A model generated the notes under the pieces. The model made no database searches, was not told the origin of the DNA, and saw nothing but the letters and a program-made list of their open reading frames with translations. Position numbers and translations under genes: made by a program. A stretch of DNA of 64,000 bases from Alphaproteobacteria bacterium (lineage in GTDB: Bacteria > Pseudomonadota > Alphaproteobacteria > RF32 > CAG-239), in the NCBI GenBank assembly GCA_017626035.1, contig JAGAJR010000021.1:1-64000 (forward strand), written 5' to 3'. Numbering within the stretch: position 1 is the first letter of the stretch; every line of letters begins with the position of its first letter. Positions 18,665 through 27,363 of this stretch are shown one piece after another.

Positions 18665-20917
18665 ATGAGTATATTTGGTGCTTTACAGTCAGGTATTTCA
18701 GGTTTGGCCGCCCAGTCCAGTGCAATGGGAGCCGTCTCTGACAATATCGTCAATGTAAATACCGTCGGATATAAGACTACGAACGTAGCATTCCAGACTT
18801 TGGTAACAAAACAAACTTCTTCCAGCAGATATTCCCCGGGCGGCGTACAACCGGTTAGCAAACAGGGAATTAATGCTCAGGGATTGTTGTCTTCGGTATC
18901 ATCATCCACGGCAGTGGCCATCAGCGGCAACGGATATTTTGTTGTTAACCAGGCCGCTAATCCGGGCGACGGAGATTTATGGGCTTATACCCGTGCCGGA
19001 GATTTTTGCGTCGATGAAAACGGTTATTTGAAAAATACCGGCGGTTTCTACGCTCAGGGGTGGTCTTTGCTGCCATGGGACGGAAATCCGAACGCTCAGG
19101 TTGTAAATGTCGGCGGCATCAACTATATGAAGGCATATTACGATACGGACGGCAGCACGATTTATATTAATGACAACATCATTGACGGCCGGAATCTGCG
19201 TCCGATTAACCTTTCCACCATCGGCGGCACGGCAACTCCGACACAACAGTTAAGCTACGGTGCAAACCTGCCGTCCAGCGATCCTATTTTTGACCCGACC
19301 AATGCCGAAGCCGGCGGTCGTCAGAAAATCTCCGCTTTGATTTATGACAGCTTGGGCAATGCCAGCAATTTAAGCCTGACTTACACCAAAACAAGTTCAA
19401 ACGGTTGGGCTATGTCCACCAGCGTTCCGAGCGGAGCTGCTTCTGTTGTTCTTAAAGGCAGCACGGAAGTCGGTGCCGATATTGATGCCGACGTTTATGC
19501 CGCTGCCGGACAATTGGAATTTACATCTATTCCGCAGAATGGCTCGTCTATTGCCATTACCGATGCCGGAAACAATATCACTTATAACTTTATCTTTACC
19601 AACGGAACGGCAACCATTCCGGCGGATACGGCAGATGTTAAGAATATTGCCGTCAACATTGCCGGCAGTATTGTTTCCGTCAGCGATTTCACCTCTGCTT
19701 TTGCTGAAAAAATCCAAAGCGTTATGCCGTCGGCCGGACGTTTCACCGCCAATGGCGACAGTGTCCAGATTGTTCAGTCAACGGCAGGTTCTGAATTGCA
19801 GATTGACGCAAGCAAAACTTTGGCTTGTGTTCAAAGTGCCGTTAACCCGCTGCCTGATACGGGAATTCCTACCGGTAAATTTACAATCCCGGCAATTGAT
19901 GACGCAATTAAAAACTGTGCCCGTATTGACTTTACGTCAACATCAGAAGCAACTTATTTGAATAAAACGGTAGTTGTCAATGGCAGAACATACACATTCC
20001 GCAACGGCAAACAAGACGGCGATGAAAATAACGTCAATATCGCCGATGCTTTGGACGGTGCTGGAAATGTAGACCCGGCCAAAATCGTGGAAGCTTTGCA
20101 GAATACTCTGAAAAACACGATTGATGAACCAAATCGTTTTGTTGCCAGCGGCACAAGCTTGGAAATTCTCCCTTCTTCGACCGGAGCCGATATTACGGTT
20201 GATTTCGCAGGCATCGCAGCCGGTGTAAGCGGTGCGGCCAGAGACAGCGAAGACGGCTGGATTGCTCTCGGTGGCGGCAACACGGAGTTCACGTTGTCCA
20301 AACAGTTTATCGTCAATACAACTGAAATTCAGGAAGGTTCTATTGTTCCTGCGGTTCGTTTCAATTCTGACGGTACACCTAAACAGTTTTATGTTGATGA
20401 CATGTTCATCACTTGGGCTAACGGTGCCGAAAATATGGATAATGATCCGAATAACGGTACCTCCATTAAAATCAGCATGGGTAACGTCGGTACCAATGAC
20501 GGACTGACCAACCTTTCCGGAAGCTTTACCACCAACTACATTAAACAGGATGGGGCAAAGTTCGGAAGCTACAGCGGCGTAAGCATTGATGAATCCGGTG
20601 TAGTAACGGCCTTGTTTGATAATGGTGAAACCCGTCCGATAGCTATTCTGCCTTTGGCAACTTTTGCCAACCCGAACGGAATGGAAGCCCTGACAGGTAA
20701 CTCCTGGATTGAAACAGACGCTTCCGGACAGGCTTTGTTAAAAAGAGCCGGAACCAACGGAGCCGGAGAAATTGCCTCCAACTCTTTGGAAAGCTCTAAC
20801 GTTGACTTGGCAACCGAGTTCTCGAATATGATTGTAACTCAGAGAGCTTATTCGGCAGCAACCAAGATTATCACAACCGCTGACGAAATGCTTGATGAAT
20901 TAACTCGTATGACGTAG
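18665..20917 (+). CDS. flgE: flagellar hook protein FlgE
   Basis: At 750 aa it is long for FlgE (E. coli 402 aa), as in several Alphaproteobacteria, because of an enlarged variable central region. The N-terminal rod/hook D0 motif (SIFGALQSGISGLAAQSSAM, then NIVNVNTVGYKTT), a GDFCVDENGYLKNT strand and the C-terminal D0 helix (NSLESSNVDLATEFSNMIV, RAYSAATKIITTADEML) are all present. The central region (~230-560) contains two related blocks with the pattern ITDAGNNITYNF / VVNGRTYTFRNG, suggesting internal duplication. It polymerises into the hook. It is last in the fliK-flgD-flgE operon. Confidence 0.95.
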   Translation: MSIFGALQSGISGLAAQSSAMGAVSDNIVNVNTVGYKTTNVAFQTLVTKQTSSSRYSPGGVQPVSKQGINAQGLLSSVSSSTAVAISGNGYFVVNQAANPGDGDLWAYTRAGDFCVDENGYLKNTGGFYAQGWSLLPWDGNPNAQVVNVGGINYMKAYYDTDGSTIYINDNIIDGRNLRPINLSTIGGTATPTQQLSYGANLPSSDPIFDPTNAEAGGRQKISALIYDSLGNASNLSLTYTKTSSNGWAMSTSVPSGAASVVLKGSTEVGADIDADVYAAAGQLEFTSIPQNGSSIAITDAGNNITYNFIFTNGTATIPADTADVKNIAVNIAGSIVSVSDFTSAFAEKIQSVMPSAGRFTANGDSVQIVQSTAGSELQIDASKTLACVQSAVNPLPDTGIPTGKFTIPAIDDAIKNCARIDFTSTSEATYLNKTVVVNGRTYTFRNGKQDGDENNVNIADALDGAGNVDPAKIVEALQNTLKNTIDEPNRFVASGTSLEILPSSTGADITVDFAGIAAGVSGAARDSEDGWIALGGGNTEFTLSKQFIVNTTEIQEGSIVPAVRFNSDGTPKQFYVDDMFITWANGAENMDNDPNNGTSIKISMGNVGTNDGLTNLSGSFTTNYIKQDGAKFGSYSGVSIDESGVVTALFDNGETRPIAILPLATFANPNGMEALTGNSWIETDASGQALLKRAGTNGAGEIASNSLESSNVDLATEFSNMIVTQRAYSAATKIITTADEMLDELTRMT

Positions 20918-20951
20918 TCAGCGTAAATATAAAACCTAAAGTCCTAAAGTC

Positions 20952-20980
20952 GCCCTGCCTGAAAAGGCAGGGCTTTTTTT
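20952..20980 (+). terminator. terminator after flgE
   Basis: GCCCTGCC-TGAAAA-GGCAGGGC followed by TTTTTTT. Confidence 0.92.
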
Positions 20981-21017
20981 ACAATAAACAAGTGTTGTTT
21001 TCCGTGTAATGAAGGAA

Positions 21018-23300
21018 TTACTCAAAGAGTTTGTCGTAATTATCTTCAGGGAAATTCATGTTCTTGCCGGCATAAGCGGATGAAATGCTCCTGCCGTTGA
21101 GAGTGGATTTTGTTCCGACACAATACTTCATTCCTTCGTCGCGGGAACCATTCATCTTTTCCATGTTGAAAGAAGCATTGTTTCCGACGGCGATATCATC
21201 TAAATATAAAGAGGTAGTACTGCTGACGGAAGAGTTGTCGGCAATAACGGACAATCTGTATCCTGTACGATGGCTTGTTCTCGTTATGTCATAGTGTATG
21301 CTACTGCATCCATCCGCAAAGTATAAACTGTCTATGGGATCAAAGTATTCGGTATAATAAGTTCCGCGATTCAGTGTTTCCTCATTTACGGAGATATTGT
21401 TGCCTTGTATAAATAGTTTTTCTGGGGTGAAATTTCGAACAAGATATTCATCTCCGTCAAATTTTCCCAAGAGTATTATACTTGCCCGGCGAAAATTTCT
21501 AAAAGAAGAGGCGGCTTCAGCTTTTTTCAAGTGTAATGAAGCTAGCGGACCGACAATTATGTTTCCGTTGAAGTATTTATATTCGTCAACATGTTGTTCA
21601 TAAAGATAAATGTTATTGTCTCCTTTTGTAAAGAAAAGGTCATCATAAGCATTAGGATATATATAAAAATCAACATTTTCGACAACAATATGTGTTGCCT
21701 TGTGGTTGTCATAAGAATAAATCTGATCAGGATAATCACTTTTCGTGATAATAGTGAGATTTGATAAGATAATGTTTTTCCCTTGAATGATATAAGGTTT
21801 ACTAGAAATCTGTTCTAGAATATCAGTTTCTTTGTTCTGTCCGTAAATATGTTTGTCCGCCATATAATCGCTATGTACAGATATTCCTTCGTTACAAGTT
21901 ACATGTCCGGAAATTCTGATGTTGAAGACTTCCGGATTAAGCATGGCCTCTTTATATTCCTCACAATTTGTAACCACTGTTTCCGGAGAATTTTTCTGGG
22001 CTTCCGTTGGCACAAAATATTTGAATGTTGTACTGATGTTTCGTCCGTTATAGGAAAAACTGACCGGAAGGGAAGCACAGGAGTTGGCACAATAAGTTTC
22101 GTTAGGAATGTCAAAGTTCCAAGTGAAAGATCTTTTAGCGTTGCATTCTTCTCCCCAGGCTAAGTAATTATCGCTTTTGGCATACTGGTGGTAACAACGA
22201 CATATTGTTTCACAAGCGTCAAATTTCCCGCCGCAGGAATTTCCGGCAAGTTTTGTGTCTCCGGAGCAGTTTGACTCGTCATATTTATATGTTGCGGCGT
22301 CGCAGCATTGTTTATAACAGGTTCGTCCGAAATAAGTTTCGGCAGTACAAAATTGTCCGGAAGGTTGTGCGTCCAGATAACCTCCGGCAGTACATTGCGG
22401 TTGATAACAATTTTGATAACAAGTTCTGCCGTAATAAGAAACTGGAGAACAAACATAATTTGTCGGAACGCCGGATTTGTACCCTCCGTTTTCACAGGTC
22501 GGTTGTTTACAGTCTGTTTTACAAGTTCTGCCGTAATAAGTTACATCCGTACAAACATTGTTTGCCGGAACGGCCGATTTATATCCGCCTTCTTCGCAAG
22601 CCGGTTGATAGCAGTCTTTATGACAGATTTTGTTGCAATATGTAACTGCCGTGCAAACATTATTGATTGGCACATCCGATTTGTAACCGCCGTCTTCACA
22701 TGTCTTGTCGGAAACATCCTTATAACAAGTTTTGTTGGCAAAAGAAAATGCCGTACCGTTCTGACACGACGTGAGAGAAGCGGCATAACCGCCTTCGGCA
22801 CAGGTTTTATCCCGGCATTGATAACAGGTTTCCAAACAATCATTGGTAGAAGTTTCGGTTTGTATCTGTTGGTTGTTGCAGGCCTTTAATGTTCCCGAAG
22901 CACACTCATGGGAACAGATTCTGCACTTGAAATAAGATTTATTATACGGACAAAGGCTGTTTGAATCTTTCACATATCCATATCCGCAGGAACGAACGTA
23001 TCCGTCGTTTTCGCAAAGAAGATTCTTGTCCAGATTTACGGAATTTGGATTGTCTCCGAACCCTAATCCGTTACACCTTCCTCCGCCGACGGCACAAACC
23101 GCCGCAAGCTTAACCGCATTATCCGAATTAAAATGGGATATAGGCTCCAGTTCCATAGGTGTGTGTGTGGTGTATGTGTATGTATTTACCAGAGGAGAAC
23201 CGGAATAAGAAAAAGTCAAATTTTCTGCCTCTGAAGCCTGAGAACTGCTAGAGAGGAGCACGCAGGCGGAAGCAAGTAATAAGTACTTAGTATTAATCAT
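21018..23300 (-). CDS. large secreted cysteine-rich repeat protein (putative surface protein)
   Basis: 760 aa with a Sec signal (MINTKYLLLASACVLLSSSS). Residues from about 115 to 345 are Cys-dense and contain tandem ~32-residue repeats of the form C-x-x-GGYKS-x-VP-x-NxVC-x-x-x-x-YYGRTC-x-x-x-C, with at least four clear copies plus degenerate ones. The C-terminal ~350 residues are Cys-poor and rich in Asn/Ile/Tyr, with strands spaced like a right-handed beta-solenoid (for example YIIQGKNIILSNLTI). It is likely exported and disulphide-bonded at the cell surface. No enzymatic motif was seen. It stands alone between flgE and fliF on the opposite strand, with a homopolymer in its promoter region. 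Confidence 0.75.
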   Translation of the reverse strand: MINTKYLLLASACVLLSSSSQASEAENLTFSYSGSPLVNTYTYTTHTPMELEPISHFNSDNAVKLAAVCAVGGGRCNGLGFGDNPNSVNLDKNLLCENDGYVRSCGYGYVKDSNSLCPYNKSYFKCRICSHECASGTLKACNNQQIQTETSTNDCLETCYQCRDKTCAEGGYAASLTSCQNGTAFSFANKTCYKDVSDKTCEDGGYKSDVPINNVCTAVTYCNKICHKDCYQPACEEGGYKSAVPANNVCTDVTYYGRTCKTDCKQPTCENGGYKSGVPTNYVCSPVSYYGRTCYQNCYQPQCTAGGYLDAQPSGQFCTAETYFGRTCYKQCCDAATYKYDESNCSGDTKLAGNSCGGKFDACETICRCYHQYAKSDNYLAWGEECNAKRSFTWNFDIPNETYCANSCASLPVSFSYNGRNISTTFKYFVPTEAQKNSPETVVTNCEEYKEAMLNPEVFNIRISGHVTCNEGISVHSDYMADKHIYGQNKETDILEQISSKPYIIQGKNIILSNLTIITKSDYPDQIYSYDNHKATHIVVENVDFYIYPNAYDDLFFTKGDNNIYLYEQHVDEYKYFNGNIIVGPLASLHLKKAEAASSFRNFRRASIILLGKFDGDEYLVRNFTPEKLFIQGNNISVNEETLNRGTYYTEYFDPIDSLYFADGCSSIHYDITRTSHRTGYRLSVIADNSSVSSTTSLYLDDIAVGNNASFNMEKMNGSRDEGMKYCVGTKSTLNGRSISSAYAGKNMNFPEDNYDKLFE
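21990..22890 (-). repeat. tandem coding repeats, Cys-rich ~32-residue unit
   Basis: Within the surface protein, units sharing GGYKS...NNVC...YYGRTC recur about every 95-100 bp (for example GGTTGATAGCAGTC / GGTTGTTTACAGTC on the plus strand). Neighbouring units are close at DNA level, so unit number could change by recombination. Confidence 0.6.
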
Positions 23301-23343
23301 AGTATCACCTCATAGTAATTTAAGAACCAAAGCCTATATACTA

Positions 23344-23373
23344 TCCATACTAAGTCTTTTTTTTTTTTTGCAA
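23344..23373 (-). promoter_or_regulatory. promoter region with a 13-base homopolymer in the spacer
   Basis: Reading the minus strand, TTGCAA (23368-23373) runs directly into a tract of A residues; in all 13 consecutive A at 23357-23369. A TATGGA-like -10 (23344-23349) would lie 18 bp away. The tract therefore occupies the -35/-10 spacer of the surface-protein gene. The -10 choice is uncertain because TAGTAT and TATATA lie just downstream. Confidence 0.4.
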
Positions 23374-23583
23374 CAAAAAAGTGCATTGAGTTGCGGATTT
23401 AAAAATTTTTTCACAAATCTGTTACATTCGGGAAATAGATTGATTATTCAAACCGGGGGCTGTGAATAGATTGTATAAAATATTTTATTATTAAAAAAAT
23501 TGAGGTAATTAATAGCTAAAGGGGAATATTTTTATAAATGGGCAGGTTTTTCCTGCCGAATACTGAATAGATTGGGGAATCTG
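23374..23583. other. intergenic region upstream of fliF
   Basis: About 210 AT-rich bases with no gene. A small hairpin GGCAGG-TTTTT-CCTGCC (23541-23557) lies just before fliF and lacks a T-tract. No sigma-54 site was found here, so the fliF operon promoter is probably of another class. No -35/-10 pair stands out. Confidence 0.5.
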
Positions 23584-25191
23584 GTGAATAATTTTATACA
23601 AAGTATCAAAAACTTGTCGCCGGGACGTTTGGCGTCTATTGCGGCAATTGTTGTCTTTTTGGTTAGTTTTTTCGTTTATATTGCAATGCAGATGAACTCC
23701 ACGGAGTATGCCGTGCTGTATACGGATTTGGAGTTGGAAGATGCCAAACAGATTGTCTCCCGCTTGGAAAGTGCGAATGTAAAATATAAGTTGAGCAAAA
23801 ACGGAACGGAAGTTTTGGTTCCTCTGGATCAGGTCAATAAAATGCGGGTGGATACGGCCGAACTGGCCATGGCCTCCAAAGGTTCCAATGTCGGATATGA
23901 GATTTTTGATCATACGGATGCGTTGGGTTCCACCAATTTTGTGCAGAATGTTAATTTAATCAGAGCTTTGGAAGGCGAGTTGGCCAGAACGATTCGCTCC
24001 GTGGATAATATTAAGTCCGCCCGGGTTCATCTGGTGTTGCCGAAAAGAGAAATGTTTTCCAGAGAAGAACAGGCTCCTTCGGCTTCCGTCGTTATTAAAA
24101 CGGTTAACGGCAAACTCAGTCTTCAAAGTATCCAGTCTATCCAAAAAATGATTGCGGCGGCAGTCCCTAAGCTGGACATAAAAAATGTGGCGATTGTCGA
24201 TACGGCAGGAAACCTGCTGACCAGAAACTATGAAGAGGAAGAGCGGATTACCAATGCCGAAAATGAAGTTTTGCGTTTGGAAAATGAACGCAAAATCGCG
24301 GCAAATGTCCAGAATATGCTGGAAAAAATTGTCGGAGAAGGCAAGGTTCGGGCTCAAGTTAATCTGGAAATGGATTTTGACCAGGTTGTTACCAATGAGG
24401 AACTTTATGATCCTGACAGTCAGGTTGCCCGTTCTCAGGCCACCATTACCGAAGAAGGAGCCAATACGGTTCAGGAATCTCCCGTAACGGTTTCGCAGAA
24501 TATTCCGAACGGAGATACGGTTACCGATTCTCAAGGAACTTTTTCCCGCAGTTCAAGAACGGAAGAAACAATCAATTATGAAATTTCAAAAATTGTCCGC
24601 AATAAAGTCAAAAATTCCGGCACGATTAAACGTCTGACGGTTGCCGTTATGATTGACGGCATTTATGAACGCGATGCCGATGGTAAGATGGTTTACAGAA
24701 GCCGCACTCCGGAAGAAATGGAACAAATCACGGCTCTGGTCAGAAGTGCCGTGGGATATGACGCCAATCGCGGGGATATGGTTGATGTCGAAAATCTGCG
24801 TTTTGTCGGAATGATGGATGAAACCCCTGCTGTTGAGGAGCCGTTGATTCTGGGCTTTACCAAGGCTGAACTGATTCGGATTGCCGAAGGCGTGGGTGTC
24901 GCAATTGTTGCTATACTGGTTATATTATTGGTTATCAGACCGCTGATTAATAATGCGTTTGATACTCAAAGTAACGGAGATGCTAAATTGCTTGGAGATT
25001 CCGACGAAGACAATCTGCTCTTGTCTAATTTCTTAAACGATGAAGACGGCGAGATTGAAGAACTGATGAATATGAATAAAGTTGACGGCCGCATAAAAGT
25101 AGCTTCTTTGAAACGGATTAACGATATCGTTGAAAAGAACCCTGAAACCGCCGTTAACATTATTCGTGGCTGGTTGTATAACGATAATTAA
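23584..25191 (+). CDS. fliF: flagellar MS-ring protein FliF
   Basis: 535 aa. TM1 is close to the N-terminus (LASIAAIVVFLVSFFVYIA). It is followed by the YscJ/FliF ring-building domains (YAVLYTDLELEDAKQIVSRL; GELARTIRSVDNIKSARVHL) and TM2 at ~445-465 (VGVAIVAILVILLVIRPLI). The C-terminal FliG-binding tail reads NIVEKNPETAVNIIRGWLY-like. It forms the inner-membrane MS ring. GTG 23584 is chosen as start because GGGGA lies 5 bases before it; a TTG at 23572 is an alternative. It is first of a long flagellar operon. Confidence 0.94.
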   Translation: MNNFIQSIKNLSPGRLASIAAIVVFLVSFFVYIAMQMNSTEYAVLYTDLELEDAKQIVSRLESANVKYKLSKNGTEVLVPLDQVNKMRVDTAELAMASKGSNVGYEIFDHTDALGSTNFVQNVNLIRALEGELARTIRSVDNIKSARVHLVLPKREMFSREEQAPSASVVIKTVNGKLSLQSIQSIQKMIAAAVPKLDIKNVAIVDTAGNLLTRNYEEEERITNAENEVLRLENERKIAANVQNMLEKIVGEGKVRAQVNLEMDFDQVVTNEELYDPDSQVARSQATITEEGANTVQESPVTVSQNIPNGDTVTDSQGTFSRSSRTEETINYEISKIVRNKVKNSGTIKRLTVAVMIDGIYERDADGKMVYRSRTPEEMEQITALVRSAVGYDANRGDMVDVENLRFVGMMDETPAVEEPLILGFTKAELIRIAEGVGVAIVAILVILLVIRPLINNAFDTQSNGDAKLLGDSDEDNLLLSNFLNDEDGEIEELMNMNKVDGRIKVASLKRINDIVEKNPETAVNIIRGWLYNDN

Positions 25192-25206
25192 TTTGGGGAA
25201 GTTAAA

Positions 25207-26238
25207 GTGGCAACAATGAAACAAAACGTGTTAGACGACTATAATCTGCTTTCCGGTCAGCAGAAGGCCGCGATTCTGATGATGTCGCTGAATGAGGAAC
25301 GCTCGGCTTCCATTTTCTCATTAATGGATGATGAGGAAATCAAAGAGTTATCCGTTATTATGGCAAGTTTGGGAAAGGTCAACTCCAACGTGGTGGAGCA
25401 GATATTTTCTGAATTTGTGGAGAAAACATCCAATACCGGAACATTAATCGGAACCTATGAAAGTACGGAACGTCTGTTGGCCAAAGCTTTGGATAAAGAC
25501 CGTGTTTCCGTTATTATGGAGGAAATCCGCGGTCCGGCCGGTCGTACGATGTGGGATAAACTCGGCAACGTTAATGAACACGTTTTGGCAAATTATCTCA
25601 AAAATGAATATCCGCAAACGATTGCCGTTATCTTGTCAAAAATTAAAGCGGAGCACGCGGCTAAAGTTATCGCTCTTTTTCCGGAAAATTTCGCCATGGA
25701 AATTGTTATGCGTATGATTCGTATGGATTCTGTTCAAAAAGAAGTTTTGGACGGCTTGGAAAAAACCTTGCGTAAAGAGTTTATGAGCAACCTGTCAAAA
25801 TCTACCCGCCGCGATTCCCACGAACTTATTGCCGATATCTTCAACTCTTTGGATCGCAATACCGAAACCCGTTTGATGGATGCGTTGGAAGAACGCAACC
25901 GCGAGAGTGCGGAACGCGTCAAGTCTTTGATGTTTACGTTTGAAGATTTGGTTCGTGTCGATTCTCAGGGTATTCAAATCTTGCTGCGTAATGTTGATAA
26001 AGATAAACTGGCAATCGCCTTGAAAGGGGCTTCTGATACGATTAAAGACCTGTTCTTCAATAATATGTCTTCCCGTGCCGGAAAAATTATCAAAGAAGAT
26101 ATGGAAGCTATGGGACCGGTTCGTCTGCGTGATGTTGAAGAAGCACAGCAGTATATCGTTACTGCCACCAAAGAATTGTCCAACTCCGGTGAGATTGTCA
26201 TTTCCGAAGGCAAGGATAACGACGAGCTTATTTACTAA
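25207..26238 (+). CDS. fliG: flagellar motor switch protein FliG
   Basis: 343 aa of usual length. The N-terminal FliF-binding domain has SGQQKAAILMMSLNEERSAS, the middle domain EHPQTIAVILS-type motif appears as NEYPQTIAVILSKIKAEHAA, and the C-terminal torque-generating domain has FEDLVRVDSQGIQILLRNVD with charged residues and AMGPVRLRDVEEAQ. It sits on the cytoplasmic face of the MS ring and contacts MotA. Start GTG 25207 has GGGGAA six bases upstream. Confidence 0.95.
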   Translation: MATMKQNVLDDYNLLSGQQKAAILMMSLNEERSASIFSLMDDEEIKELSVIMASLGKVNSNVVEQIFSEFVEKTSNTGTLIGTYESTERLLAKALDKDRVSVIMEEIRGPAGRTMWDKLGNVNEHVLANYLKNEYPQTIAVILSKIKAEHAAKVIALFPENFAMEIVMRMIRMDSVQKEVLDGLEKTLRKEFMSNLSKSTRRDSHELIADIFNSLDRNTETRLMDALEERNRESAERVKSLMFTFEDLVRVDSQGIQILLRNVDKDKLAIALKGASDTIKDLFFNNMSSRAGKIIKEDMEAMGPVRLRDVEEAQQYIVTATKELSNSGEIVISEGKDNDELIY

Positions 26239-26253
26239 GTCGGAGTATAGGGA

Positions 26254-26976
26254 ATGGCGGAATTTAAAAAATTTATGTTTGACAACTTTGTCATTGAAGA
26301 ACCTGAGGAAAAGGTTGAAGAAGCCGTTGAAGTTGTTGAACCGTCCGTTCCTGATAATGTGCCTGAACCTGAACCCGAAGTTGAAGAAATTCAGGAAGCC
26401 GTTTATGAAGAAGTTGTGGAGCCTGAACCCGAGCCGGAACCTGTGAAAACTTATACCGAAGAGGAATTGGCGGAACAAGTCCGGATTGCGGAACAAAACG
26501 GATATGAAAAAGGGTTTAAGAGTTCCCAAAGCGGAATAGACGAAGCTGTTGCCAATGTCTTGAATGAAATCAACAGCCGCCTTTTGCAGTTGATAACGGA
26601 AGAGGAAACTCAAAAATCGGAAATGGAAAAGCAATCGCTTGATTTGGTGTTGAGCATTGTTCGCAAATTGGTTCCGTCTTTGTTGTCGGATGAGGCAAAA
26701 AATATTGTGAATAAATTTATTGCCGATAATTTCAACAATTTTAAGAATGAATCAAAATTGTCTTTCTATATTCATCCGGATATTATATCATATGTTCAGG
26801 AAAATATTGCCAAGCTGGCTAACCGCCATGACTTTGAAGGCAAAATCGCCCTCCATAAGGACAATTCTTTGGGCGTGAGCGATTGCCGCATAGAATGGGA
26901 AAACGGCGGGGTGGAAAGGAATACCGGGCATTTGACGGATAAGATTAAAGCAATGCTGAAAGAAGAACAGAACTAA
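26254..26976 (+). CDS. fliH: flagellar export ATPase regulator FliH
   Basis: 240 aa. The N-terminal ~75 residues are dominated by Glu, Pro and Val (EPEPEPEP-type runs). The rest shows the FliH/HrpE pattern: a YEKGFKSSQSGIDEAVANVL helix, LDLVLSIVRKLVPSLL and a C-terminal SDCRIEWENGGVERNT, matching the conserved g-x-c-r-i-e-w-x-x-G strand of FliH. It inhibits and docks the FliI ATPase at the C ring. It lies between fliG and fliN; fliI is not in this window. Confidence 0.88.
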   Translation: MAEFKKFMFDNFVIEEPEEKVEEAVEVVEPSVPDNVPEPEPEVEEIQEAVYEEVVEPEPEPEPVKTYTEEELAEQVRIAEQNGYEKGFKSSQSGIDEAVANVLNEINSRLLQLITEEETQKSEMEKQSLDLVLSIVRKLVPSLLSDEAKNIVNKFIADNFNNFKNESKLSFYIHPDIISYVQENIAKLANRHDFEGKIALHKDNSLGVSDCRIEWENGGVERNTGHLTDKIKAMLKEEQN

Positions 26977-26998
26977 GTTTTAAACTGGAGAAAACAAA

Positions 26999-27352
26999 AT
27001 GAATAAAGATTTGGAATTGGACGAGTTAAGCGAAAGCTCCGTTTTAGATGATGAACCGGTTCTGAGAAAAGATAACGGAATGGATGATTTTGACATTCCG
27101 AGTTCGGCCAGTGATTTGGAAGCTGTTTATGAGATTCCCGTTAAAGTTTCCGCTATTTTGGGAAAAACAAAAATGAAAGTCAGCCAGCTTCTGAAGCTTA
27201 ATCGCGGAGCCATTATTGAATTGGATCGCAAAGTCGGGGAAGCAATAGATATTTATGTTAACAATAATCTTGTTGCCCGCGGCGAAGTTGTGGTCGTGGA
27301 CGACAAACTCGGAATTACCATGACAGAGATTGTCAAATCTGCTGCTAAATAG
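26999..27352 (+). CDS. fliN: flagellar motor switch protein FliN
   Basis: 117 aa: an acidic N-terminal stretch, then a single SpoA/FliN domain (PVKVSAILGKTKMKVSQLLK, GAIIELDRKVGEAIDIYVNN, LVARGEVVVVDDKLGITM). It forms the base of the C ring with FliM and binds FliH. The ribosome-binding site is TGGAGAA. Confidence 0.95.
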   Translation: MNKDLELDELSESSVLDDEPVLRKDNGMDDFDIPSSASDLEAVYEIPVKVSAILGKTKMKVSQLLKLNRGAIIELDRKVGEAIDIYVNNNLVARGEVVVVDDKLGITMTEIVKSAAK

Positions 27353-27363
27353 GTGCTGCCGAA

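Noticed and set aside
21990-22890. Regularly spaced repeats as a CRISPR array
   Set aside because: The ~95-bp units are in-frame coding repeats of one protein, without conserved 25-40 bp repeats separated by unique spacers or any cas gene.
25795-26634. Long minus-strand open frame across fliG/fliH
   Set aside because: Phe/Arg-rich mirror of the Glu-rich FliH coding strand; no RBS or family features.
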